Of a stretch of 64,000 bases of DNA, positions 53,934-61,603 are shown in pieces. Both the position numbers and the translations under genes were made by a program. Every line of letters begins with the position of its first letter. The first letter of the stretch is position 1. A model generated the notes under the pieces. It made no database searches, was not told where the DNA came from, and saw only the letters and a program-made list of their open reading frames with translations. Where the stretch lies: NCBI RefSeq assembly GCF_000317535.1, contig NC_019757.1, positions 3,871,501 to 3,935,500 of the forward strand. The letters run 5' to 3'. The DNA is from Cylindrospermum stagnale PCC 7417 (GTDB lineage: Bacteria > Cyanobacteriota > Cyanobacteriia > Cyanobacteriales > Nostocaceae).

Positions 53934-55523
53934 CTAAACTAAGACTTGAGATTTTTCCGCCTCAAGCTGTACCTCGGCTTCTGCTTTCAGAAACTCAGCG
54001 ACTTGAGCCTCAATTTGCTCGCGGACAATTTGGCGATACTCCACGAAATGCTCAATTTGGGCACAAACGGCTAAATAACTACTCACCCCACCAGGATTAT
54101 GCCGATACATATTCCACAGATTGCGCCAAAATTGCCAACGGGTATCACGTAGCACACCCTGACGCCAGCAGATGACCAACAATGCCCGGAGTACCGTCAA
54201 GTTCAATGGTTTTTTAGCACCTTTGCCCTTTTTGGGATAGGTTGCTTCGCCCAAAAGACGGTAGTGACGGTATGCGCGGTCTAAAAACCGCGATGGTTCA
54301 TACAAATCCCAAAACGCCTGCACATATTCTTGGGCGATGTCTTCTAATGGTCTTGTGGGGACAAAGTTCATCAACGTGGTTTGGTTGATGTTGGCAGATT
54401 TGCTGCGGAGTCGTCCTTCCTTAACCAATCGATGCCAGAGGGCTGTGTCAGGAAGCGCTTGCAACATACTAAATAAGGCGGTGGGAATTGCAGTTTGCTC
54501 AACAAATTTAACAATTCGTGCCCCAGCACCTTGCTTTTCGCCATCAAAGCCAATGATGAAACCTGCCATAACTCGCAATCCTGAGCGAGTAATTTTCAGC
54601 ACTGCTTCACTGAGAGAATCTCTGGTATTTTGGAATTTTTGAGTGAAGGCGAGACTTTCTTCATCGGGTGTTTCAATCCCCAGAAAAACCGCCCCAAAAT
54701 TACACGCTACCATCGAATCCATCAATTCTTGATCTTGGGCTAAATCAACTGAAGCTTCTGTCGCGAAAGAAAAGGGATATTGATGTGACACCATCCAAGG
54801 CAGAAGTTCTTTGAGAAATAGTTTGACATTGCGCTTATTACCGATGAAGTTATCATCGACCATAAAAATACTGCGCCGCCAACCCAGTTCGTAGAGGTAA
54901 TCAAGTTCTGCTAACAGTTGCGCTGGGGCTTTAGTGCGGGGTTTCCGTCCGTAGAGAACGATAATGTCGCAAAACTCGCACTGGAAGGGACATCCACGGG
55001 AAAATTGTACTGACATTTCCGCATAGGCATCAAACTCCAGCAAGTCAAAGCGAGGAATCGGAGTGCCTGTGACATCTGGCTTTACACCGCCGGAGCGAAA
55101 GACACCTGTAGCATCACCGCGTGCGATCGCTTCCATAAATAATGGTAAGGTAATTTCCCCCTCATCCAAAATTAAATAATCTGCACCCACATCTGTCACT
55201 TCGTTGGGTAACGCTGTCGGATAAGGGCCACCCACCGCAACACGCTTACCTCGACTCTTCGCTTCCCGAATCTGGTCTAGCAAATCCTCTTTTTGCACAA
55301 TCATCGCCGACAAAATCACCAAATCAGCCCAAGCCCATTCTGCTTCCGTGATTTGACGAACATTCCGGTCTACTAGCTTGTAGTCCCATTCTTGCGGTAA
55401 AATCGCCGCAACTGTCACCAAGCCCAAAGGTGGTAACATCGCCTTACGGTCTAACAAAGCCAGTGTTTTTTCAAACGACCAAAAACTTTTTGGAAAGAGG
55501 GGATATATAAGTAATACGTTCAT
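53934..55523 (-). CDS. B12-binding-domain radical SAM protein
   Basis: A 529-residue protein. The N-terminal cobalamin-binding-like domain (about 1-140) has LIYPLFPKSFWS, KLVDRNVR and VAVGGPYPTALPNE. The radical SAM domain (about 160-360) has the cluster motif RGCPFQCEFCDI and later GAVFLGIETPDEESL. The C-terminal part (about 380-529) is the DUF4070 type with RPLEDIAQEYVQAFWDLYEP. Such enzymes are often methyltransferases or hopanoid/bacteriochlorophyll-type modifiers; the substrate is unknown. It is monocistronic. Confidence 0.9.
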   Translation of the reverse strand: MNVLLIYPLFPKSFWSFEKTLALLDRKAMLPPLGLVTVAAILPQEWDYKLVDRNVRQITEAEWAWADLVILSAMIVQKEDLLDQIREAKSRGKRVAVGGPYPTALPNEVTDVGADYLILDEGEITLPLFMEAIARGDATGVFRSGGVKPDVTGTPIPRFDLLEFDAYAEMSVQFSRGCPFQCEFCDIIVLYGRKPRTKAPAQLLAELDYLYELGWRRSIFMVDDNFIGNKRNVKLFLKELLPWMVSHQYPFSFATEASVDLAQDQELMDSMVACNFGAVFLGIETPDEESLAFTQKFQNTRDSLSEAVLKITRSGLRVMAGFIIGFDGEKQGAGARIVKFVEQTAIPTALFSMLQALPDTALWHRLVKEGRLRSKSANINQTTLMNFVPTRPLEDIAQEYVQAFWDLYEPSRFLDRAYRHYRLLGEATYPKKGKGAKKPLNLTVLRALLVICWRQGVLRDTRWQFWRNLWNMYRHNPGGVSSYLAVCAQIEHFVEYRQIVREQIEAQVAEFLKAEAEVQLEAEKSQVLV

Positions 55524-55786
55524 TATGATGATTCAAAGCCTAAATTTTTGTTGCAGGTTTATTTCACTCAAAGACTGAAATGGTGCAAGATTGTTTCCAC
55601 TTCTAGATCAATGCAGAGAAAGGTCTATGATTGTTTGTCTGATTATAGAATAAGTGGTCAACTAATCGTACCACTGACGTCTATTTAGTTTTTTGAGATA
55701 TTTTTGGGTTTGATTTTATTCAAGCTAAAGCTATAAATCATCTTCTCAACTAGGACAATCGCAACAACCTAGTGATTTTCTTGCGT

Positions 55787-56074
55787 CTAAACTTGGTCAA
55801 AATGTTCAACAGTGGGAAATGGTTCATAAAAATGATGGAGAAGTTTTTTCCACTCTTGATACTCAACAGAACCTCGAAATCCCACAGTATGGGCTTCTAA
55901 GGTCTCCCATTTGACAAGTAATAAATATTTGCCTTTGACTTCTATACATCTATGGAGTTCATGAGAGATATATCCATTCATTGACGAAATAATACTAGAG
56001 GCTTTTTTGAAATTATCTTCAAAATCTTGCTCTAATCCAGGTTTAATAGGAAGTATTACTGCTTCAAGAATCAT
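55787..56074 (-). CDS. Antibiotic-biosynthesis-monooxygenase-like (ABM) protein
   Basis: A 95-residue protein. MILEAVILPIKPGLEQDFE, SSMNGYISHELHRCIEV, KYLLLVKWETLEAHTVGFRG and EWKKLLHHFYEP follow the ABM (dimeric ferredoxin-like alpha/beta barrel) pattern, with the central L-L-x-x-W-E strand. Family members act on quinones, haem or as sensors; the activity here is unknown. It stands alone between intergenic repeats. Confidence 0.85.
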   Translation of the reverse strand: MILEAVILPIKPGLEQDFEDNFKKASSIISSMNGYISHELHRCIEVKGKYLLLVKWETLEAHTVGFRGSVEYQEWKKLLHHFYEPFPTVEHFDQV

Positions 56075-56097
56075 CTGTTTTGGGTAAATATTTTTTT

Positions 56098-56200
56098 AAC
56101 GTTCGCGCAGCGTGCCGGAGGCATTACCGCAGAGACGCAGAGAGCGCAGAGGCAGATAAAGAAGAGATATGATGCCTACGGCTCCCGTCAGGGATACACA
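56098..56200. repeat. Interspersed repeat, copy 1 (partner 58513-58620)
   Basis: About 100 bases starting ACGTTCGCGCAGCGTGCCGG, including GCAGAGACGCAGAGAGCGCAGAGG, recur at 58513-58620 with end differences. The unit is typical of noncoding repeats of Nostoc genomes. The remaining part of 56075-56404 has no gene; a related unit (ACCTCTGCG...) flanks the metallophosphatase stop. Confidence 0.8.
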
Positions 56201-56404
56201 TCTTATTTAGAACCGCTTAACTCTCATAGCTTTAACCCAAACAAGTAAGTAGGCGAAAAGAAATCAAACTATATTAAGTAAGGTAGCAAATGTTGAAATT
56301 AGTTCGTAATCAGGGCTTTGTCCATCAAAGTAGGGCTGAAGCCCTTACTACAAACCTTTATACCTCCCTCAAAACTCCGTGTACCTCTGCGCTAACCTCT
56401 GCGT

Positions 56405-57325
56405 TTAAATACTCTTCAACTTAATCACACCCTGATCAAAAACACGTTTATTAGTACCAATTCCACTCAACTCAATTCTATCTGCATACACCTCGTAAGC
56501 CATAAAACTCAAATTACTAGTAGAGTGTTCTGTCCAGGGAGAACGACCGACAGGACGATTACCCGCACCAGCACCACAAATTAAGTAAGTTGTGCCATCA
56601 ATAGCAAGAGTCCGTTCATAATTATGTTCATGACCATTGATATAAGCTTGAACATTGTATTTTTTAAACAACGGAGTTATGGTTTTAATAAAATCTGGAT
56701 TACTCCCATATTGACCAGATGAATATATCGGATGATGACCAAATACTATTTTCCAAGAAGCTTTACTTTGACTTAATTCTTTTTCTAACCAAGGTAACTG
56801 ATTTTTCCAATCAGCATTACCATTAGTATCTAAGGCAAAAAATTGCACAGCACCCCGACGAAATGTGTAGTAGCGGCGTCCATTCATATTAAAGCCAGCA
56901 TAACGGAGTTGTGCTGCACCGTTAGCAGTACGAATATCATGATTACCTAAACAAGCTTGAAATTTTACACCTTGATTGAGTAAAGGTTTATATGGACGCT
57001 CAAAAACAGCACCAACTTTCTCAATTTCGCCGTTATTATAAATATTATCGCCAGCTAAAACAACTAAATCGTAGGGATTTTGCTGATGATAATAATTCAT
57101 CGCTCCAGCTACGGCATACTGTCCTCTAGCCCCAGTTCCTGTATCGGCAACAGACACAAAACGCAATAGCAAATCTTTTTTGGTTGGGTTAGCAGCTATG
57201 GCTGTTTCTAAAGGAAAAATACCAGTACTTTGGCTATTTTGCCGAGATAATGCCCAGCCAAGAAACCCTGCACCAATAGTGCTGAGGCTACCTAAAAATA
57301 AAAATTGACGGCGGTTAAACTTCAT
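56405..57325 (-). CDS. Exported metallophosphoesterase (purple acid phosphatase-like)
   Basis: A 306-residue protein. The start MKFNRRQFLFLGSLSTIGAG is a twin-arginine signal (N-R-R-Q-F-L-F), so it should be exported folded with its metals. Metal-binding motifs are SVADTGTG (Asp), VVLAGDNIYNNG (Asp), CLGNHDI (Asn-His), FGHHPIYSS (His) and NGHEHNYERT (His-x-His), the five blocks of this family. The single Asp-Tyr motif of true purple acid phosphatases is partly kept. It may release phosphate from esters outside the cytoplasm. Confidence 0.9.
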   Translation of the reverse strand: MKFNRRQFLFLGSLSTIGAGFLGWALSRQNSQSTGIFPLETAIAANPTKKDLLLRFVSVADTGTGARGQYAVAGAMNYYHQQNPYDLVVLAGDNIYNNGEIEKVGAVFERPYKPLLNQGVKFQACLGNHDIRTANGAAQLRYAGFNMNGRRYYTFRRGAVQFFALDTNGNADWKNQLPWLEKELSQSKASWKIVFGHHPIYSSGQYGSNPDFIKTITPLFKKYNVQAYINGHEHNYERTLAIDGTTYLICGAGAGNRPVGRSPWTEHSTSNLSFMAYEVYADRIELSGIGTNKRVFDQGVIKLKSI

Positions 57326-57459
57326 AAATCTCCAAATTCAAAAATTAGCAATTTTACCTGAAATAACGGGCAATGAAATGATACATTAGGGCAAAAGAGA
57401 CAGCAGCAGTCAGAAAATATTTATTTTGTCATTGATTCGCAAATTTTGGTGAAAGTTCC

Positions 57460-58440
57460 ATGTCACAAGACAATCAGAATTCACAACCACCTGCTTCTCC
57501 TGAACCACCAGCGAATCAGCCGGTGAGTAAACCTCCCCAAAAACCCAAACAGAGAGTTACGCCTATTTGGAAGGCGACAATTATTCGATTTCTCAGAGGA
57601 ACAATTGGGGTTTTAGAAACAACGGTTGTGAAGCTGGAGACAACGCCGCCACCTGGTACGGAGAAAAAAACCAGCTTTTTACAGCGGCTAGATTCATCAT
57701 TGAGTCGATTTTTAAGGACAGTTCGCTTGTTTTTGCCATCAAGTGTATCAAACAATGTATCAGATACAACTTTGGCAGGAATTGTCGTTGTAATTGCTGT
57801 GGTGATAGTTTGGACAACTTCGACTGTGTTCACTGGTAAACCTCCTGAGGTAGCAACGCTTCCCCCTGTTGAGGAGGTTCCAGCACCCACTGTGGCACCT
57901 CAACCAACACCGGAACCAATACCAGAACCAACGCCGGAACCAACACCGGAACCAATACCGGAACCAACGCCGGAACCAATACCGGAACCAACGCCGGAAC
58001 CAATACCGGAACCAATACCGGAACCGACACCGGAACCGACACCGGAACCAACACCGGAACCAATACCGGAACCAGCGCCAATTGTGGAATTGACGCCGGA
58101 AGAAAGCTTGATTGCGGCTATCAAAAGTCAATTAGGGGAAATTAGCCGCATCCAGCGCACCGAAGGCGATCGCACTTCTGAAAGTTTGATAAAATCTATT
58201 CAAGCCAATTTCCGCCGCAGCAATTTAACTATCAATATTAGTGATGACTGGTACACCCTCGAACCATCCCAGCAAGATAAACTAGCAGCGGATATATTAC
58301 AACGCGCTAGAGAACTAGATTTCAGCCATCTAGAATTTATCGATTCGCAAGATAAGCTGATAGCACGTAACCCAGTTGTTGGCGATAAAATGGTAATTTT
58401 TAAACGTAGCGAGTCGATGAATTTGCCAGTTACATCATAA
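57460..58440 (+). CDS. Membrane protein with Pro-Glu repeat and C-terminal domain
   Basis: A 326-residue protein. A Pro-rich cytoplasmic N-terminus (1-33) is followed by basic helices (IWKATIIRFLRGTIG) and one membrane helix (about 108-124, LAGIVVVIAVVIVWTTS). Residues about 148-205 consist of TPEP and IPEP units (57903-58077), an extended stiff spacer that could cross the periplasm or wall. The C-terminal domain (about 212-326) has ESLIAAIKSQLGEISRI, NISDDWYTLEPSQQDKLAAD and HLEFIDSQDKLIARNP. This tail is seen in conserved cyanobacterial proteins of unknown function. TonB-like architecture, but no TonB motif. Confidence 0.8.
   Translation: MSQDNQNSQPPASPEPPANQPVSKPPQKPKQRVTPIWKATIIRFLRGTIGVLETTVVKLETTPPPGTEKKTSFLQRLDSSLSRFLRTVRLFLPSSVSNNVSDTTLAGIVVVIAVVIVWTTSTVFTGKPPEVATLPPVEEVPAPTVAPQPTPEPIPEPTPEPTPEPIPEPTPEPIPEPTPEPIPEPIPEPTPEPTPEPTPEPIPEPAPIVELTPEESLIAAIKSQLGEISRIQRTEGDRTSESLIKSIQANFRRSNLTINISDDWYTLEPSQQDKLAADILQRARELDFSHLEFIDSQDKLIARNPVVGDKMVIFKRSESMNLPVTS
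57903..58077 (+). repeat. Pro-Glu-encoding tandem repeat
   Basis: Degenerate 12-bp units (ACACCGGAACCA, ATACCGGAACCA) encode alternating T/I-P-E-P about 14 times. The near-identity of units suggests length variation by slippage. Confidence 0.9.
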
Positions 58441-58887
58441 ATCTAGGACTTACGCGTTGACAAAAAATGCTAAATATAGCAATCCTATTTTAGTTGTGAA
58501 CAGCAGTATTTTTTTAACGTTCGCGCAGCGTGCCGGAGGCATTACCGCAGAGACGCAGAGAGCGCAGAGGAAGAGAAAAAAGAGATGTGATGCCTACGGC
58601 ACGCTCCGCGAACACATCTAATTTAGGATTGCTATATGAGTGCTGGTTTTATTCATTGAAAATCTTAATCCGTGCGTTAGGGAACGCACACTACGGGTAG
58701 GATGCGTCCCCTGACGCATCAAAGCACCACAAGAATGATTTACAATTTGATTGATGAATCAGAATTCAATAGAGATTTACAGCCAATTACATCAAAATAT
58801 GGGACAGAAAGGCGGGCAGGACTTGTACTGAGCTTGTCGAAGTATGCCCACCCCACAAGAGTTTAATTGCTAATATCTGTAATTTAT
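58441..58887. other. Intergenic stretch with interspersed repeats
   Basis: 58513-58620 is the second copy of the repeat at 56098-56200. At 58697-58720 GGATGCGTCCCCTGACGCATC is an inverted repeat. 58859-58910 resembles 33822-33873 at the right end of the effector-E island (AGAGTTTAA-TGCTAAT-TCTGTA). No gene is seen. Confidence 0.6.
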
Positions 58888-59565
58888 TTAATTGCAAAGT
58901 GCTGTATATGCTTTAACCTGCAAATCAATTCCAGTAATTGCAGTTCCGACTACCACAGCATTAGCACCTAAATCTAAAGCTTGACGCGCCATTTGAGGTG
59001 AAGAGATACCACCTTCACAAATTACGAAAACGTCTAAATTTTCTACTATCTGCGTTAGAAGTTCCCAACCAGGGGGAGTAAGATGTTTAGTTGCAGAAGT
59101 GTAGCCAAAAAGAGTTGTTCCCACAATATCTGCGCCAGCATCTACAGCCGCTTTTGCCGATTCCATTGTATCTACATCTGCCATTACTGGTTTACCTAAT
59201 TCTTGATGAATTCTGGCAATAATATCTGCCAATTTTTCATCACCAGGACGATTTCTCGTAGTTGCATCTATGGCAATAATATCTGCACCTGCAACAGATA
59301 CAGCGACAGCATGATGAAATTGGGGGGTAATGTAGACATCAGAACCAGCTATTACTTGTTTCCATAACCCAATAATTGGGACTTGTACTTTTTCGCGCAC
59401 GGCTTTGATGTGATTTGGCGTGTCAATTCTGACGCCAACTGCACCATTATTGACGGATGCTTTTGCCATTGCGGCAATTACTATAGATTCATACATTGGC
59501 GAATCTACAGGCGCTTGACAAGAGACAATTAGTCCTTGATTAAGGTTTTGAATTAAATTAGTCAT
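58888..59565 (-). CDS. nanE: Putative N-acetylmannosamine-6-phosphate 2-epimerase NanE
   Basis: A 225-residue TIM-barrel enzyme that converts ManNAc-6-phosphate to GlcNAc-6-phosphate. Motifs include GLIVSCQAPVDSPMY, GAVGVRIDTPNHIKAVRE, VPIIGLWKQ, GADIIAIDATTRNRP, VMADVDTMESAKAAVDAGAD, TTLFGYTSAT, CEGGISSPQMARQALDLGA and VVVGTAITG. The length is normal. Its ATG overlaps the stop of the histidine kinase gene upstream (ATGACTAA), which suggests co-translation although the functions seem unrelated. No other nan gene is nearby; the role may be in amino-sugar salvage. Confidence 0.92.
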   Translation of the reverse strand: MTNLIQNLNQGLIVSCQAPVDSPMYESIVIAAMAKASVNNGAVGVRIDTPNHIKAVREKVQVPIIGLWKQVIAGSDVYITPQFHHAVAVSVAGADIIAIDATTRNRPGDEKLADIIARIHQELGKPVMADVDTMESAKAAVDAGADIVGTTLFGYTSATKHLTPPGWELLTQIVENLDVFVICEGGISSPQMARQALDLGANAVVVGTAITGIDLQVKAYTALCN

Positions 59566-61510
59566 TTGTGATTAATCTCATTGGCTGGGCGGGAATCCAG
59601 ACTGTAAAAATTGAGCCAATGCCTACAGTGGATTCTACTTCGATTCGACCCCGATGGAGTCCCACAAGTTGTTTAGTTAAAGCTAAACCGAGTCCTGTGC
59701 CTTCGTAGCGGCGGCGATAGGGTGTATCGAGTTGCTGAAATTTTTCAAACAGTAGTGGTAGTTGTTCTTCGGGTATGCCAATACCGGTGTCTTCGATTTG
59801 AAAGATGGCGGTTTCGTCTTCCACCCAAAATCTTAAAATGACGCTGCCACCTTCTGGGGTGAATTTGATGGCGTTAGTTAACAAATTCCAGAGAATTCTT
59901 TCGACTCTGCCAACATCGGCGGTAAAGCGATCGCGTTTTGGGTCGATTTGCAAATCAAGTTTGACCGTTACTTGCTGACTCGCTGCCTTATCTGATAAGG
60001 ATTCTACAGTTTTTTCTGCTATTTTCACTAAGGAAAATGCGGAAATATTTAAAACTGTCTTGCCAGCCTCTATTTGCGATGAGTCGAGGATGTCGTTAAT
60101 TAATTGTAATAAATGTTCTCCACTGTCATGGATGGTTTGCAAATAATCTCGTTGTCTAGGACTCAACTCACCCAAAGGCCAGCGTAACAATGTGGAAGAC
60201 ATGCCGATGACGTAAGTTAAAGGCGTGAGCAATTCATGGCTGATGGTAGCTAGAAATTCATTTCTGAGGCGGCTAGCAGCTTCAGCGGCGAGTAGGGCAT
60301 CCCGTAGGGCTGTGGTGCGCTCAATCACTCGTTGTTCCAGAGTTTGTTTTTCTTGAGTCAGAGATTGCATTAACTCTGCTTGATGAATGGCGATCGCTAA
60401 TTGTTCCCCAATCGAGGTTAGCAAGTTTTTTTCGCTCTCACTCCACTCATGGGGTGCATCACACTGATGAGCAATCAACAGTCCCCAAAGTTTATCTTCA
60501 AATATAATCGGTGCTGCCAACTTTGCCCGGACTTGTTTTTCCCTTAAAAAATTCAACAAACACTCTTCTAGAGCATAAGTTTTTTCGACATCTTCTACAG
60601 CTAAGATAAAACCTTGGCGATACTTGTCCCAACATTGAGAGTTGCGCATCAGGCAATTTTTTTCCTGATAATTCAGCACTGAGGGAATAGTTTCTGTAGC
60701 CCGGGCTTCATGGACAATAAAACCGCCAAACTTTTGCCAATCATGCTTTGGGGTTTGAGAATTAACTGACACAGGGGGCGAGTATTGGCCGTTGAGTATT
60801 TTGTCTGGCGTCTTGACTTGAGCAGGCTCAAATTTATAAATTACTAATCTGTCTAGTTCCAAAAACTCGCGCACTTCCGTAATCGCTGTTGCCATTATTA
60901 CTGATAAATCTGTGCTTTTACGTATCTGCGTTGTTACCTGATTCAACAGCCGTTCTTGGGCGATCTGTTTTTTCAGGGCATTTTCCACCGGCTGACAACT
61001 ATAAATTTCCGGATTCGTTGAGATGGAAACTGCTGTCAAATCTTGATTTAGCTGGGGAAGGAGATATTCTAATAACAGCAGCGTAAACTTACTTTGGAGC
61101 GTGGCATCATTAGGAGCAAGAATTTGACGGTAGTATTCGAGGTTTTTATAGATGTAAGAATTATACCCAAACAAATCTCTCAAGTTCGCGACAAAAGAAG
61201 CGATCGCTTCGGCATTAAATGTCAAACGAGCAGTCAGTAACGAGTGCTGAGTCGATGAAGATAATTCTCCCCCTCTGCCGATATCCTCTATATTTCCCAC
61301 CAACAGCGCATTAAACCGCTCAGAAACCACCAGTGTAAACCTTTGCCTCTGCCACTCCACAGGGATGCGAATTCGCGCCAGCACAGCTTCTGTCAGTACC
61401 AAAGTATTACTTCCTACTGCTTGAGCCATCTGCTGCAACAATTCCCCAAGCTGATTAAATACACTTAAAGGTAAGGTTCGAGAAAAGCTCAAATCTGGAG
61501 AACTAAGCAT
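59558..61510 (-). CDS. GAF-domain sensor histidine kinase
   Basis: About 650 residues from ATG 61510; soluble, with no membrane segment. The N-terminal part (about 1-150) resembles the DICT/sensory module (FTLVVSERFNALLVGN). A GAF domain (about 205-400) has FLELDRLVIYKFEP and VRAKLAAPIIFEDKLWGLLI; no clear chromophore Cys-His, so a phytochrome-type bilin site is not evident. A coiled coil leads to HisKA (RNEFLATISHELLTPLTYVI, His) and HATPase (WNLLTNAIKFTPEGG, FQIEDTGIGIPEEQL, EGTGLGLALTKQLV). It should autophosphorylate; its regulator is not adjacent. Confidence 0.92.
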   Translation of the reverse strand: MLSSPDLSFSRTLPLSVFNQLGELLQQMAQAVGSNTLVLTEAVLARIRIPVEWQRQRFTLVVSERFNALLVGNIEDIGRGGELSSSTQHSLLTARLTFNAEAIASFVANLRDLFGYNSYIYKNLEYYRQILAPNDATLQSKFTLLLLEYLLPQLNQDLTAVSISTNPEIYSCQPVENALKKQIAQERLLNQVTTQIRKSTDLSVIMATAITEVREFLELDRLVIYKFEPAQVKTPDKILNGQYSPPVSVNSQTPKHDWQKFGGFIVHEARATETIPSVLNYQEKNCLMRNSQCWDKYRQGFILAVEDVEKTYALEECLLNFLREKQVRAKLAAPIIFEDKLWGLLIAHQCDAPHEWSESEKNLLTSIGEQLAIAIHQAELMQSLTQEKQTLEQRVIERTTALRDALLAAEAASRLRNEFLATISHELLTPLTYVIGMSSTLLRWPLGELSPRQRDYLQTIHDSGEHLLQLINDILDSSQIEAGKTVLNISAFSLVKIAEKTVESLSDKAASQQVTVKLDLQIDPKRDRFTADVGRVERILWNLLTNAIKFTPEGGSVILRFWVEDETAIFQIEDTGIGIPEEQLPLLFEKFQQLDTPYRRRYEGTGLGLALTKQLVGLHRGRIEVESTVGIGSIFTVWIPAQPMRLITND

Positions 61511-61603
61511 TTTCAAAAATCTGGTAAGAAGGGCTAAATCCTGGGTGAAAAGGTTTTTTTTGATTGTGTACTAACCAATAGTTTAAGGCGGAAATAGAGA
61601 ATT

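Noticed and set aside
57830-58131. Several frames opposite the Pro-Glu repeat (Val/Pro-, Gly/Ser- or Trp/Arg-repeats)
   Set aside because: All are by-products of the 12-bp repeat; only the plus frame with a membrane helix and a folded end is credible.
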